In this document: piece after piece, positions 56,812 through 64,000 of the stretch
How positions within the stretch are numbered: the first letter of the stretch is position 1
Layout of the letters: the number at the start of each line of letters is the position of its first letter
Assembly: GCF_026552795.1 (NCBI RefSeq)
Contig: NZ_JANFPI010000002.1
Coordinates: 558,001 to 622,000, forward strand
Direction: 5' to 3'
Length of the DNA stretch: 64,000 bases
Source of the DNA: Ectorhizobium quercum
Lineage (GTDB): Bacteria; Pseudomonadota; Alphaproteobacteria; Rhizobiales; Rhizobiaceae
Notes under the pieces: model-generated
Seen by the model: the letters and a program-made list of their open reading frames with translations, nothing else
Database searches by the model: none
Told to the model about the DNA's origin: nothing
Made by a program: the position numbers and the translations under genes

Positions 56812-58407
56812 CTATCGATTGTCCGCGAGGATCATGTCGGCGGCCTTTTCCGCGATCATGATGGTCGGCGAATTGGTGTTTCCGGACGTGATCGTCGGCA
56901 TGATGGATGCGTCGGCCACGCGCAGCCCCTTCAGGCGGCGCAGGCGCAGGCGCGGATCGACCACGCTCTCCTCGTCCGAGCCCATCCGCATCGTGCCGAC
57001 CGGATGGAAGATCGTCGTGCCGATGTCGCCGGCGGCCCGCATCAGGTCCTCGTCGTTTTCATAGGCCGGGCCCGGTCTGTATTCCTGCGGATCGAAGCAG
57101 GCGAAGGAGGGCTGGGCCACGATGCGGCGGGTGAGACGGATGGCGTTGACCGCCACCTGCCGGTCGCTCTCCGTCGAAAGATAATTGGGCCGGATATCCG
57201 GCTGCATGGCGAAATCGGCGCCCTTCACATGCACGGAACCGCGGCTTTCCGGCCGGAGATTGCAGACGCTCGCCGTCATGGCCGGGAAGGCGTGGACCGG
57301 ATCGCCGAACTTGTCGAGCGACACCGGCTGGACGTGATATTCGAGGTCCGCCGTCTCCTTTTCCGGCGAGGAACGGGTGAAGACGCCGAGCTGGCTGGGC
57401 GCCATCGACATCGGCCCGGACCGTCTCAGCGCATACTGGAAGCCGATCCGCGCCTTGCCGAACAACGTCGAGGCCTGCTCGTTGAGCGTCGGCACGCCGG
57501 CGACCTTGTAGACCATGCGCAATTGCAGATGGTCTTGAAGGTTTTCGCCAACGCCGCCGACCTCGTGCAGGACCTCGATGCCCGCCTTTTGCAGCACGTC
57601 CCCCCGGCCGACGCCGGACAGTTCCATGATATGCGGCGAGCCGACGGCGCCGGCCGAAAGCACGGTTTCCCGGCGCGCCCTGACCGTCCTGAACGTGCCG
57701 TCATGGTGGAACTCGGCGCCCTTGACCGCGCCGTCCTCGATGATGAGCCGCTTCACATGCGCCTTGGTCAGCACCGTCAGATTGGCCCGGTTGCGGGCGG
57801 GCCTCAGGAACGCCTTCGCCGTGTTCCAGCGCCAGCCGGAGCGCTGGTTGACGTCGAAGTAACCGGCGCCCTCGTTGTCGCCGCCGTTGAAATCCTCGGT
57901 CGCGGGAATGCCCGCCTCCGCCGCCGCCTTCTGGAAGGCGTCGAGCACGTCCCAGCGCACGCGGGCCTTTTCCACGCGCCATTCTCCGCCCGTGCCGTGC
58001 ACGTCGCTCTTGCCGCGATAGAAATCCTCTGACTTGAGGAACCACGGCAGCACGTCATCCCAGCCCCACCCCTCGCAGCCCATCTGCCGCCACTGGTCGT
58101 AGTCGCGCGCCTGGCCGCGCATGTAGATCATGCCGTTGATGGACGAGCAGCCGCCGAGCACCTTGCCGCGCGGGTAGAGGAGCGAGCGGCCGTTCAGCCC
58201 CGGCTCCTCGACCGTCGTGAAGCACCAGTCGGTGCGCGGATTGTTGATGCAGTAAAGATAGCCGACCGGGATATGGACCCAGTGGTAGTTGTCGCTGCCG
58301 CCCGCTTCGAGAAGCAGCACGCGGTTGTTCGGGTCCTTCGACAGCCGGTTTGCCAGAACGCAGCCTGCACTGCCCGCTCCGATGACGATGTAGTCGTAGT
58401 CGCCCAT
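56812..58407 (-). CDS. GMC-family alcohol dehydrogenase (choline-dehydrogenase-like)
   Basis: 531 residues. FAD motif [23 protein letters not shown] signatures [20 protein letters not shown] and [13 protein letters not shown], and C-terminal [20 protein letters not shown] with catalytic His and [17 protein letters not shown]. Membrane-linked quinone electron acceptor is usual. Not the betaine-pathway enzyme by context: it sits between Liv permeases and hydroxy-acid enzymes, so it may make the hydroxy acid from an alcohol. Confidence 0.9.
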   Translation of the reverse strand: MGDYDYIVIGAGSAGCVLANRLSKDPNNRVLLLEAGGSDNYHWVHIPVGYLYCINNPRTDWCFTTVEEPGLNGRSLLYPRGKVLGGCSSINGMIYMRGQARDYDQWRQMGCEGWGWDDVLPWFLKSEDFYRGKSDVHGTGGEWRVEKARVRWDVLDAFQKAAAEAGIPATEDFNGGDNEGAGYFDVNQRSGWRWNTAKAFLRPARNRANLTVLTKAHVKRLIIEDGAVKGAEFHHDGTFRTVRARRETVLSAGAVGSPHIMELSGVGRGDVLQKAGIEVLHEVGGVGENLQDHLQLRMVYKVAGVPTLNEQASTLFGKARIGFQYALRRSGPMSMAPSQLGVFTRSSPEKETADLEYHVQPVSLDKFGDPVHAFPAMTASVCNLRPESRGSVHVKGADFAMQPDIRPNYLSTESDRQVAVNAIRLTRRIVAQPSFACFDPQEYRPGPAYENDEDLMRAAGDIGTTIFHPVGTMRMGSDEESVVDPRLRLRRLKGLRVADASIMPTITSGNTNSPTIMIAEKAADMILADNR

Positions 58408-58431
58408 GTTCTTCTCCGGGAGGGTGCCGTG

Positions 58432-58459
58432 CCCGCGTTCCGGGGTCGCCGGACGCGGG
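58432..58459 (-). terminator. Intercistronic stem-loop between livM and the GMC gene
   Basis: CCCGCGTTCCGG (58432-58443) pairs with CCGGACGCGGG (58449-58459) with one bulged T. It lies in the only sizeable gap (76 bases) of the operon and may dampen expression of downstream genes. No T-run. Confidence 0.45.
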
Positions 58460-58483
58460 TCGGGCGCTCCATGTCCTGCAACG

Positions 58484-59491
58484 TTACCTGCGGTGTTCGA
58501 AGCCGAGCTTCCGCCCCAGCCGCGAGGCGTAGAATTCGCCGACCAGCCCCCGGCGGAACACCAGCACGCAGGCCATGAAGACGAGGCCGGTGATGATCGT
58601 GACCGGGAAATCGGAGGTGGCGAGGTAGTTCTGGAGCGTCACCACCAGACCCGCGCCGAAAATCGGGCCGATCATGGTGCCGATGCCGCCGAGCAGCGTC
58701 ATCAGGATGACCTCGCCCGACATCTGCCAGGTCACGTCCGTCAGCGTGGCGAACTGGAAGACCAGCGCTTTCAGCCCGCCGGCGAGACCGGCGAGCGTCG
58801 CCGACATCACGAAGGCGCCGAGCTTGTAGTGCTGCACGCTGTAGCCGAGCGAGACGGCGCGTTGCTCGTTCTCACGGATCGACTTCAGGATCATGCCGAA
58901 GGGCGAGTGGACGAAGCGCCGGATGACCAGAAGCACGATCACGAAGGCGGCCAGAACCGTGTAGTACATGTTGGTCTGTACGTTGAGGTCGATGAAGCCG
59001 AACAGGTGGCCGCGCGGCACCGACTGCAAGCCGTCCTCGCCGTGCGTGAAGGGGGCTTGCAGGCAGAAGAAATAGAACATCTGCGACAAGGCCAGCGTGA
59101 TCATGGCGAAATAGATGCCCTGTCGGCGGATCGCGACGAAACCGATGACCAGGCCGAGCGCGGCCGCCCCCGCCATGCCGATCAGGATGCCGATCTCCGG
59201 CGGAACGCCCCAGACCTTCACCGCATGCGCGGTGAAATAGGCCGCGCCGCCGAAGAAGGCGGCATGGCCGAAGGAAAGAAGCCCCGTATAGCCGATCAGG
59301 AGGTTGAAGGCGCAGGCGAACAGCGCGAAGCACAGGACCTTCATGATGAAGATCGGGTAGATGAACATCGGCGCGGCGATCAGCGCTGCGAGCCCCGCGC
59401 CGATGAGCACCATCTTCACCGGGCCGAAGCCGGCGGGCGCCTCGGCGGGAACGATGGCGCGGGACGGATTGGTATCGATGGCTTTGGACAT
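58484..59491 (-). CDS. livM: Branched-chain-type ABC permease LivM
   Basis: 335 residues. Inner-membrane permease with [40 protein letters not shown] and the EAA loop ([20 protein letters not shown]) typical of LivM. Two bases after livH. Part of a complete SBP-livG-livF-livH-livM set. Confidence 0.91.
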   Translation of the reverse strand: MSKAIDTNPSRAIVPAEAPAGFGPVKMVLIGAGLAALIAAPMFIYPIFIMKVLCFALFACAFNLLIGYTGLLSFGHAAFFGGAAYFTAHAVKVWGVPPEIGILIGMAGAAALGLVIGFVAIRRQGIYFAMITLALSQMFYFFCLQAPFTHGEDGLQSVPRGHLFGFIDLNVQTNMYYTVLAAFVIVLLVIRRFVHSPFGMILKSIRENEQRAVSLGYSVQHYKLGAFVMSATLAGLAGGLKALVFQFATLTDVTWQMSGEVILMTLLGGIGTMIGPIFGAGLVVTLQNYLATSDFPVTIITGLVFMACVLVFRRGLVGEFYASRLGRKLGFEHRR

Positions 59492-59493
59492 GA

Positions 59494-60381
59494 TCAGGCG
59501 TCCTTTCCGAACAGGCCGGCGGGGCGGATGAGCAGGACGATCGCCATGATGACGAAGATGACGATGTTGGAGGCTTCCGGATAGAAGACCTTGGTGAGGC
59601 CCTCGGCGATGCCGAGCATGTAGCCGGTGACGATGGCCCCCATGATGGAGCCCATGCCACCGACCACCACCACCGCGAAGACGACGATGATGAGGTTCAT
59701 GCCCATCAGCGGCGAGACCTGGTAGATCGGCGCGGCCAGCACGCCGGTGAAGCCGGCGAGACCCGCCCCCAGCGCGTAGGTCAGCGTGAGCAGCACCGGC
59801 ACGTTGATGCCGAAGGCCTGCACCAGCGTCGGGTTTTCGGTGGCCGCGCGCAGATAGGAGCCGAGCCGGGTCTTTTCGATCAGCACCCAGGTGGCGATGC
59901 AGCCGAGAAGCGAGACGACGACCACGAAGGCGCGGTAGTTCGGCAGGAACATGAAACCGAGATTGGTTCCGCCCGAAAGCGCCGCCGGCACGGAATAGGG
60001 CTGCCCCGCCGCACCGTAGATCCAGCGGAACGTACCCTCGATGACCAGCGCCAGCCCGAAGGTGAACAGCAGGCCGTAGAGCGGATCGACCTTGTAGAGC
60101 CGCGACAGCAGGAGCCGCTCGACGATCGCGCCGAGGATCGCCACGACGATCGGCGTGACGACGAGCGCCACCCAGAAATTCATGCCGAAATGCTGCAAGC
60201 CGATATAGGCGACGAAGGCGCCCAGCATGTATTGCGCGCCGTGGGCGAAATTGATGACGCGCAGCAGGCCGAAGATGACGGCCAGCCCCAGCGACAGCAT
60301 GGCATAGAAGGAGCCGTTGATGAGACCGACCAGCAATTGCCCGAGAAGCGCCTGGACCGGAATGCCGAAGATCATGGTCAT
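59494..60381 (-). CDS. livH: Branched-chain-type ABC permease LivH
   Basis: 295 residues. Start at ATG 60381 (60375 also possible). LLGQLLVGLINGSFYAMLSL and GLAVIFGLLRVINFAHGAQY are diagnostic; the EAA loop is LRAATENPTLVQAFGINVPV. Three bases after livF. Confidence 0.91.
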   Translation of the reverse strand: MTMIFGIPVQALLGQLLVGLINGSFYAMLSLGLAVIFGLLRVINFAHGAQYMLGAFVAYIGLQHFGMNFWVALVVTPIVVAILGAIVERLLLSRLYKVDPLYGLLFTFGLALVIEGTFRWIYGAAGQPYSVPAALSGGTNLGFMFLPNYRAFVVVVSLLGCIATWVLIEKTRLGSYLRAATENPTLVQAFGINVPVLLTLTYALGAGLAGFTGVLAAPIYQVSPLMGMNLIIVVFAVVVVGGMGSIMGAIVTGYMLGIAEGLTKVFYPEASNIVIFVIMAIVLLIRPAGLFGKDA

Positions 60382-60384
60382 CGC

Positions 60385-61086
60385 TTAAACCCCCAGCACC
60401 CTGTTGAGATCGCCCATGCGGTCGGAAAGCTCGCCCACCGGAAAGTCGCCGACCATCTGGCCGTGATCCATCAGGTAGAAGCGATCCGCAATGCGACTGG
60501 CGAAACGGAAATTCTGCTCGACCAAAACCACGGTCATGCCGCGGCTCTTGAGTTTGCCGAGCACCTCGCCGATGCGCTGCACGATGACGGGCGCAAGCCC
60601 CTCGGTCGGCTCGTCCAGCAGCAGCACCTTCACCCCGGTGCGCAGGATGCGCGCCATCGCCAGCATCTGCTGCTCGCCGCCGGAAAGCTTTGTGCCAGGG
60701 CTGCCGCGCCGCTCGTGAAGGTTCGGGAAGAGTTCGTAGATCTCGTCGAGGCTCATGCCGCCGGGCGCCACCACCGGCGGCAGCATCAGGTTTTCCTCGA
60801 CGGTCAGCGTCGCGAAGATGCCGCGCTCCTCCGGCACGAAGCCCACGCCGTATTTCGCCGTCCTGTGCAGCGGCACCGGCATCAGGTCCTTGCCGGCAAG
60901 GCGGATCGTTCCCTTGCGGCTGCGGATGAGGCCCATGATGGTGCGCAGCGTCGTCGTCTTGCCGACGCCGTTGCGGCCGAGAATGGTGATCGTCTCGCCC
61001 TCGCCGACCGTCAGGTCGACGCCGTGGAGCGCCTGGCTTTCGCCATACCAGGCTTCGAGATTGGAAACTTCGAGAAGCGCGCTCAT
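60385..61086 (-). CDS. livF: Branched-chain-type ABC ATPase LivF
   Basis: 233 residues. Walker A GRNGVGKTT, signature LSGGEQQMLAMARIL, Walker B VLLLDEPTEGLAP, H-loop VVLVEQNFRFA. One base after livG. ATG 61086 replaces a longer out-of-place start. Confidence 0.92.
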   Translation of the reverse strand: MSALLEVSNLEAWYGESQALHGVDLTVGEGETITILGRNGVGKTTTLRTIMGLIRSRKGTIRLAGKDLMPVPLHRTAKYGVGFVPEERGIFATLTVEENLMLPPVVAPGGMSLDEIYELFPNLHERRGSPGTKLSGGEQQMLAMARILRTGVKVLLLDEPTEGLAPVIVQRIGEVLGKLKSRGMTVVLVEQNFRFASRIADRFYLMDHGQMVGDFPVGELSDRMGDLNRVLGV

Positions 61087-61087
61087 G

Positions 61088-61873
61088 TCAGGCCTCCTCC
61101 GTGCCCATGTAGGCGGTGCGCACGCGCGGATCGGCCGCGACCTCGGCATAATCGCCCTCGGCGAGGATTTCGCCGCGCTGGAGCACGGTGACGTGATGGC
61201 AGATATCCGCGACGACCGTCAGATTGTGCTCGACCATCAGCACGGCGCGGGTCTTCGCCACCTCGCGGATCAGGTCCGAGACATGGGCGACGTCCTCGCC
61301 GCCCATGCCGGCCATCGGCTCGTCGAGCAGCAGCACCTCGGGATCGAGGGCGAGCGTCGTTGCGATTTCCAGAACGCGCTTGCGGCCATAGGACAGATCG
61401 GCGGCCAGCGCATGCTTCTCGCGCGACAGCCCGACGGCGGCCAGCAGTTCCTCGGCGCGGGCGTTGAGCCGGTCGAGCGAGGACATGGGCAGCCAGAACT
61501 GGGTGGCGAGGTTGTTGGGCCGCTGAAGCGCGACCCTCACGTTCTCAAGCACGGTGAGATGCGGAAACACCGCCGAAATCTGGAAGGAGCGCACGAGACC
61601 CATGCGCGCCACCTTGTCCGGCGGCGTTTTCGTGATGTCGGTCCCCATGAGGGTGATCGTCCCGCCCGTCGGCTGGAGGAATTTGGTCAAGAGGTTGAAG
61701 ACCGTGGTCTTGCCGGCCCCGTTGGGACCGATCAGCGCATGCACCCTTGCATGACGGACGTCGAGATCGACGTTCTTCACGGCAGCGAAGGCGCCGAAAC
61801 TCTTGGAAAGACCGCGGGCGGCAAGTACGACCCGGGGTTCCTCTTCGGTGCGAAGGACGGGAGCGATCGTCAT
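61088..61873 (-). CDS. livG: Branched-chain-type ABC ATPase LivG
   Basis: 261 residues. Walker A GPNGAGKTT, signature LSYGRKRVLEIATTLA, Walker B VLLLDEPMAGMG, H-loop LMVEHNLTVV. Longer frames upstream overlap the binding-protein gene and are rejected. 11 bases after the binding-protein stop. Confidence 0.92.
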   Translation of the reverse strand: MTIAPVLRTEEEPRVVLAARGLSKSFGAFAAVKNVDLDVRHARVHALIGPNGAGKTTVFNLLTKFLQPTGGTITLMGTDITKTPPDKVARMGLVRSFQISAVFPHLTVLENVRVALQRPNNLATQFWLPMSSLDRLNARAEELLAAVGLSREKHALAADLSYGRKRVLEIATTLALDPEVLLLDEPMAGMGGEDVAHVSDLIREVAKTRAVLMVEHNLTVVADICHHVTVLQRGEILAEGDYAEVAADPRVRTAYMGTEEA

Positions 61874-61884
61874 GGCGGCCTCTT

Positions 61885-63093
61885 TTACTGCGTGACCAGC
61901 GGGCAGCCGCTCTTGGCCGGGTCCATGAAGGCTTCGTCGCCGGGGATCGTCGCGAGAACCGTGTAGTAGTCCCACGGGGTCTCGCTCTCGCCCGGCTTCT
62001 TCACTTCCATGAGGTACATATCGTGGATCATGCGGCCGTTGGCGGCCACCTTGCCGTCCCTGGCGAAGACGTCGTTGACCGGCGCCTCCTTCATGGCCTT
62101 GGCGACGGCGTCGGCATCGTCCGTGCCGGCCGCCTCGATGGCTTTCAGGTAATGCAGGACGGCGGAATAGGTGCCGGCATGCACCATGTTCGGCATGGCG
62201 CCCGTGCGTTCCTTGAAGCGCTCGCCGAAGGCGCGGGACTCGTCGTCGCGGTTCCAGTAGAAGCCTTCCGTCAGCGTCAGGCCCTGCGCGGCCTCGAGAC
62301 CGAGCCCATGCACCTCGGCCAGCGTGAAGAGAAGGGCTGCAAGCCGCTGGCCGCCGGCGACGATGCCGAATTCCGCCGCCTGCTTGATGGCGTTGGACGT
62401 ATCGAGGCCGGCATTCGCCAGGCCGATGACCTTCGCGCCGGAAGACTGGGCCTGCAACAGGAAGGACGAATAGTCGGTGGTGCCGAGCGGATGGCGCACC
62501 GCGCCGAGCACCGTGCCGCCATTCGCCTTGACGAAATCGCCGGTGTTTTCTTCCAGTGAATAGCCGAAGGCATAGTCGGCGGTGAGGAAATACCAGCTGT
62601 CGCCGCCCTCCTTCACCAGCGCGCCGCCGGTGCCGACGGCGAGCGAATAGGTGTCGTAGGCCCAGTGGAAGCCGTAGGGCGTGCATTGCTTGCCGGTCAG
62701 TTCGGTCGTCGCAGCACCCGTGTTGATGGTGATCTTCTTCTTCTCGCCCGAAAGCGCCTGCACGGCGAGGCCAACCGACGACGAGGTGAGTTCCATGATG
62801 GAATCGACCTGTTCGGTATCGTACCATTGCCGGGCGATGTTGGCCGCGACGTCGGCCTTGTTCTGGTGGTCGGCCGTCACCACCTCGACGGGTGCGCCGA
62901 GAACCGTGCCGCCATAGTCCTCGACCGCCATGCGCGCGGCCTCGTAGGAATATTTGCCGCCGAAGTCGGCGTAGACGCCGGACTGGTCGTTCAGGATGCC
63001 GATCTTCACCTTGCCGTCCGAAATTTCGGCGGCATGGACAGCGGTTCCCGCGGCCAGAGCGATGGCCGTGGACAATAGAATACCGTTACGCAT
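61885..63093 (-). CDS. Branched-chain-type ABC solute-binding protein
   Basis: 402 residues. Signal peptide MRNGILLSTAIALAAGTAVH then type I periplasmic fold (VKIGILNDQSGVYADFGGKY, SSVGLAVQALSGEKKK, WYFLTADYAFGYSLEENT). The subgroup with NDQSGVYAD is common in rhizobial Liv-type systems for non-amino-acid substrates. First gene of a tightly packed operon (SBP-livG-livF-livH-livM-GMC-HIBADH-AACS-BDH), so its ligand is likely an alcohol or hydroxy acid of four carbons; this is inference. Confidence 0.9.
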   Translation of the reverse strand: MRNGILLSTAIALAAGTAVHAAEISDGKVKIGILNDQSGVYADFGGKYSYEAARMAVEDYGGTVLGAPVEVVTADHQNKADVAANIARQWYDTEQVDSIMELTSSSVGLAVQALSGEKKKITINTGAATTELTGKQCTPYGFHWAYDTYSLAVGTGGALVKEGGDSWYFLTADYAFGYSLEENTGDFVKANGGTVLGAVRHPLGTTDYSSFLLQAQSSGAKVIGLANAGLDTSNAIKQAAEFGIVAGGQRLAALLFTLAEVHGLGLEAAQGLTLTEGFYWNRDDESRAFGERFKERTGAMPNMVHAGTYSAVLHYLKAIEAAGTDDADAVAKAMKEAPVNDVFARDGKVAANGRMIHDMYLMEVKKPGESETPWDYYTVLATIPGDEAFMDPAKSGCPLVTQ

Positions 63094-63315
63094 GACTTCT
63101 CCTCCCAGAGATCGATTGCGTGCAAAAAATCCGATCGGTGCGATTGCGCACGGATGCCCGATCCGGGGCATCCGCGCCAAGGCAACCGGGTGGAGCGCCA
63201 CCCTCCTCAAAGCAGCGCATCCAACGCCTAGAGTTCAGGAAATCCGGCGTTGACACAAGAGCGGGGCATCATCAAATTGCGAACAGGCTTCGTTCATTTC
63301 TGAACAGACGGGATC
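63094..63315. promoter_or_regulatory. Divergent control region between the Liv/hydroxybutyrate operon and a LysR gene
   Basis: The 222-base gap holds a 9-base inverted repeat CGGATGCCC (63151-63159)/GGGCATCCG (63166-63174), a hairpin GGGTGG/CCACCC (63188-63203), a TTGACA hexamer at 63250-63255, and GTTCA-N4-TGAAC (63292-63305) just before the LysR start, a possible operator for that regulator. Confidence 0.4.
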
Positions 63316-64000
63316 ATGACGAGCGCATTCACCTGGGACGACCTGCAACATTTTCTTGCCGTGGCGCGCACCGGCCAGCTTTCGGGCGCCGCCCGTTCGC
63401 TGCGCACCAGCCACGCCACCGTCTCGCGCCGCATAGATCGGCTGGAATACATGCTGAAGGTGAAGCTGTTCGAGCGCAACCCGCGCGGCTACGAACTGAC
63501 GACCGTGGGGCGGCGCCTGGTGGAAATGGCCGAACGCATAGAGGCGGAAACCGACCGGCTGCAAGCCGACATCTGTTCCGTGGGCAGCCTGCTGCGCGGC
63601 GTGGTGCGGCTGACCGCGCCGGAGGGCTTTTCCAATTTCTTCTTCGTGGAGAAGCTGAAGGAGCTTGCCCTCACCCATCCGCAGGTCACGGTGGAACTCA
63701 TCATCATCCAGCAGATCATGGCGCTCTCGCGCAAGGAGGCGGATGTGGCCGTCACGCTCGATCCGCCCAAGGCCGGACCCTATATCAGCGAGCGGATCAT
63801 GGACTACACGCTGCATATCTATGCGACGCGCTCCTATCTCGCCAGCCGTCCGCCGATCCGGCAGCGGGAGGACCTGCTCGGCCATTTCTTCATCGGCTAC
63901 GTGCAGGACCTGATCTTCTCGCCCGGCCTCGACTATCTGCGCGACGTGCATTCGGGCCTGCGGGCGAGCTTCCAGTCGTCGAGCATCTTCGCGCAGCTGA
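63316..64000 (+). CDS. LysR-family regulator, C-terminus cut by window edge
   Basis: 228 codons are visible with no stop. Helix-turn-helix TGQLSGAARSLRTSHATVSR, linker RIDRLEYMLKVKLFERNPRG, then an effector domain without an obvious subgroup. ATG at 63316. Divergent from the nine-gene transport and 3-hydroxybutyrate operon, which it presumably controls. Confidence 0.87.
   Translation, partial: MTSAFTWDDLQHFLAVARTGQLSGAARSLRTSHATVSRRIDRLEYMLKVKLFERNPRGYELTTVGRRLVEMAERIEAETDRLQADICSVGSLLRGVVRLTAPEGFSNFFFVEKLKELALTHPQVTVELIIIQQIMALSRKEADVAVTLDPPKAGPYISERIMDYTLHIYATRSYLASRPPIRQREDLLGHFFIGYVQDLIFSPGLDYLRDVHSGLRASFQSSSIFAQL

Overview
This 64 kb window looks like chromosome (or a chromid) of a high-GC alphaproteobacterium of the Rhizobiales, most likely Rhizobiaceae. 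Reasons: haem is made by 5-aminolevulinate synthase (hemA), a TamA/TamB pair is present, transport is dominated by ABC importers with LysR, GntR and Lrp regulators, a LivM-LivG fusion occurs, and at least three intergenic palindromic repeats resemble families common in Rhizobium/Sinorhizobium/Agrobacterium. That placement is from recognition, not from a search. I see no rRNA, tRNA, CRISPR array, transposase, integrase or prophage. The window is a patchwork of housekeeping genes and catabolic/transport operons, cutting one gene at each edge.

Layout. 1-444: stress-type DUF883 protein (cut) behind a 25-residue membrane peptide. 0.5-8.7 kb (minus): a hydrolase and peptide-uptake cluster with an amidase, DppC/DppB permeases, a family-5 solute-binding protein, a LysR regulator, an M19 dipeptidase and a NylB-like serine hydrolase. 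8.8-11.0 kb: LysR regulator divergent from glutaryl-CoA dehydrogenase. 11.1-13.5 kb: TPP riboswitch and thiMED salvage operon. 13.8-20.5 kb: aldehyde dehydrogenase, siderophore-interacting reductase, an accessory FtsH with a small membrane protein, a META-MliC envelope protein, and dxr. 20.5-28.7 kb: hemA with a consensus FNR/FixK box, a glycine-zipper lipoprotein, tamA-tamB. 28.8-35.5 kb: CheW, alanine racemase with D-amino-acid dehydrogenase and a nearby Lrp regulator, a YdfG-type reductase, a serine/threonine dehydratase and arabinose-5-phosphate isomerase.

35.5-45.7 kb: a GntR regulator divergent from a catabolic operon (quinone oxidoreductase, Liv-type importer with fused LivM-LivG, SDR, shikimate-dehydrogenase-like protein, GMC oxidoreductase). 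45.7-47.7 kb (minus): thiamine-precursor importer thiX-thiY behind a second TPP riboswitch, with an unusual in-frame leader ORF. 47.9-49.2 kb: serA with a classic terminator. 49.3-52.8 kb (minus): two translationally coupled GltI-like binding proteins without permeases, and a membrane GGDEF protein. 53.2-63.1 kb (minus): a nine-gene operon joining a complete Liv-type importer to a GMC dehydrogenase, a 3-hydroxyisobutyrate-dehydrogenase-like enzyme, acetoacetyl-CoA synthetase and 3-hydroxybutyrate dehydrogenase, next to a divergent LysR gene cut by the window end.

The most informative observations are regulatory: the second TPP riboswitch appears to control the ribosome site of a 14-codon leader ORF ending in TGA two codons before thiX in the same frame; the hemA terminator appears to lie inside the last codons of dxr; and hemA carries a perfect FNR-type box. 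The most interesting enzyme contexts are the NylB-like hydrolase beside an amidase and peptide importer, and an AroE-like protein that lost the shikimate-binding serines inside a transport operon.
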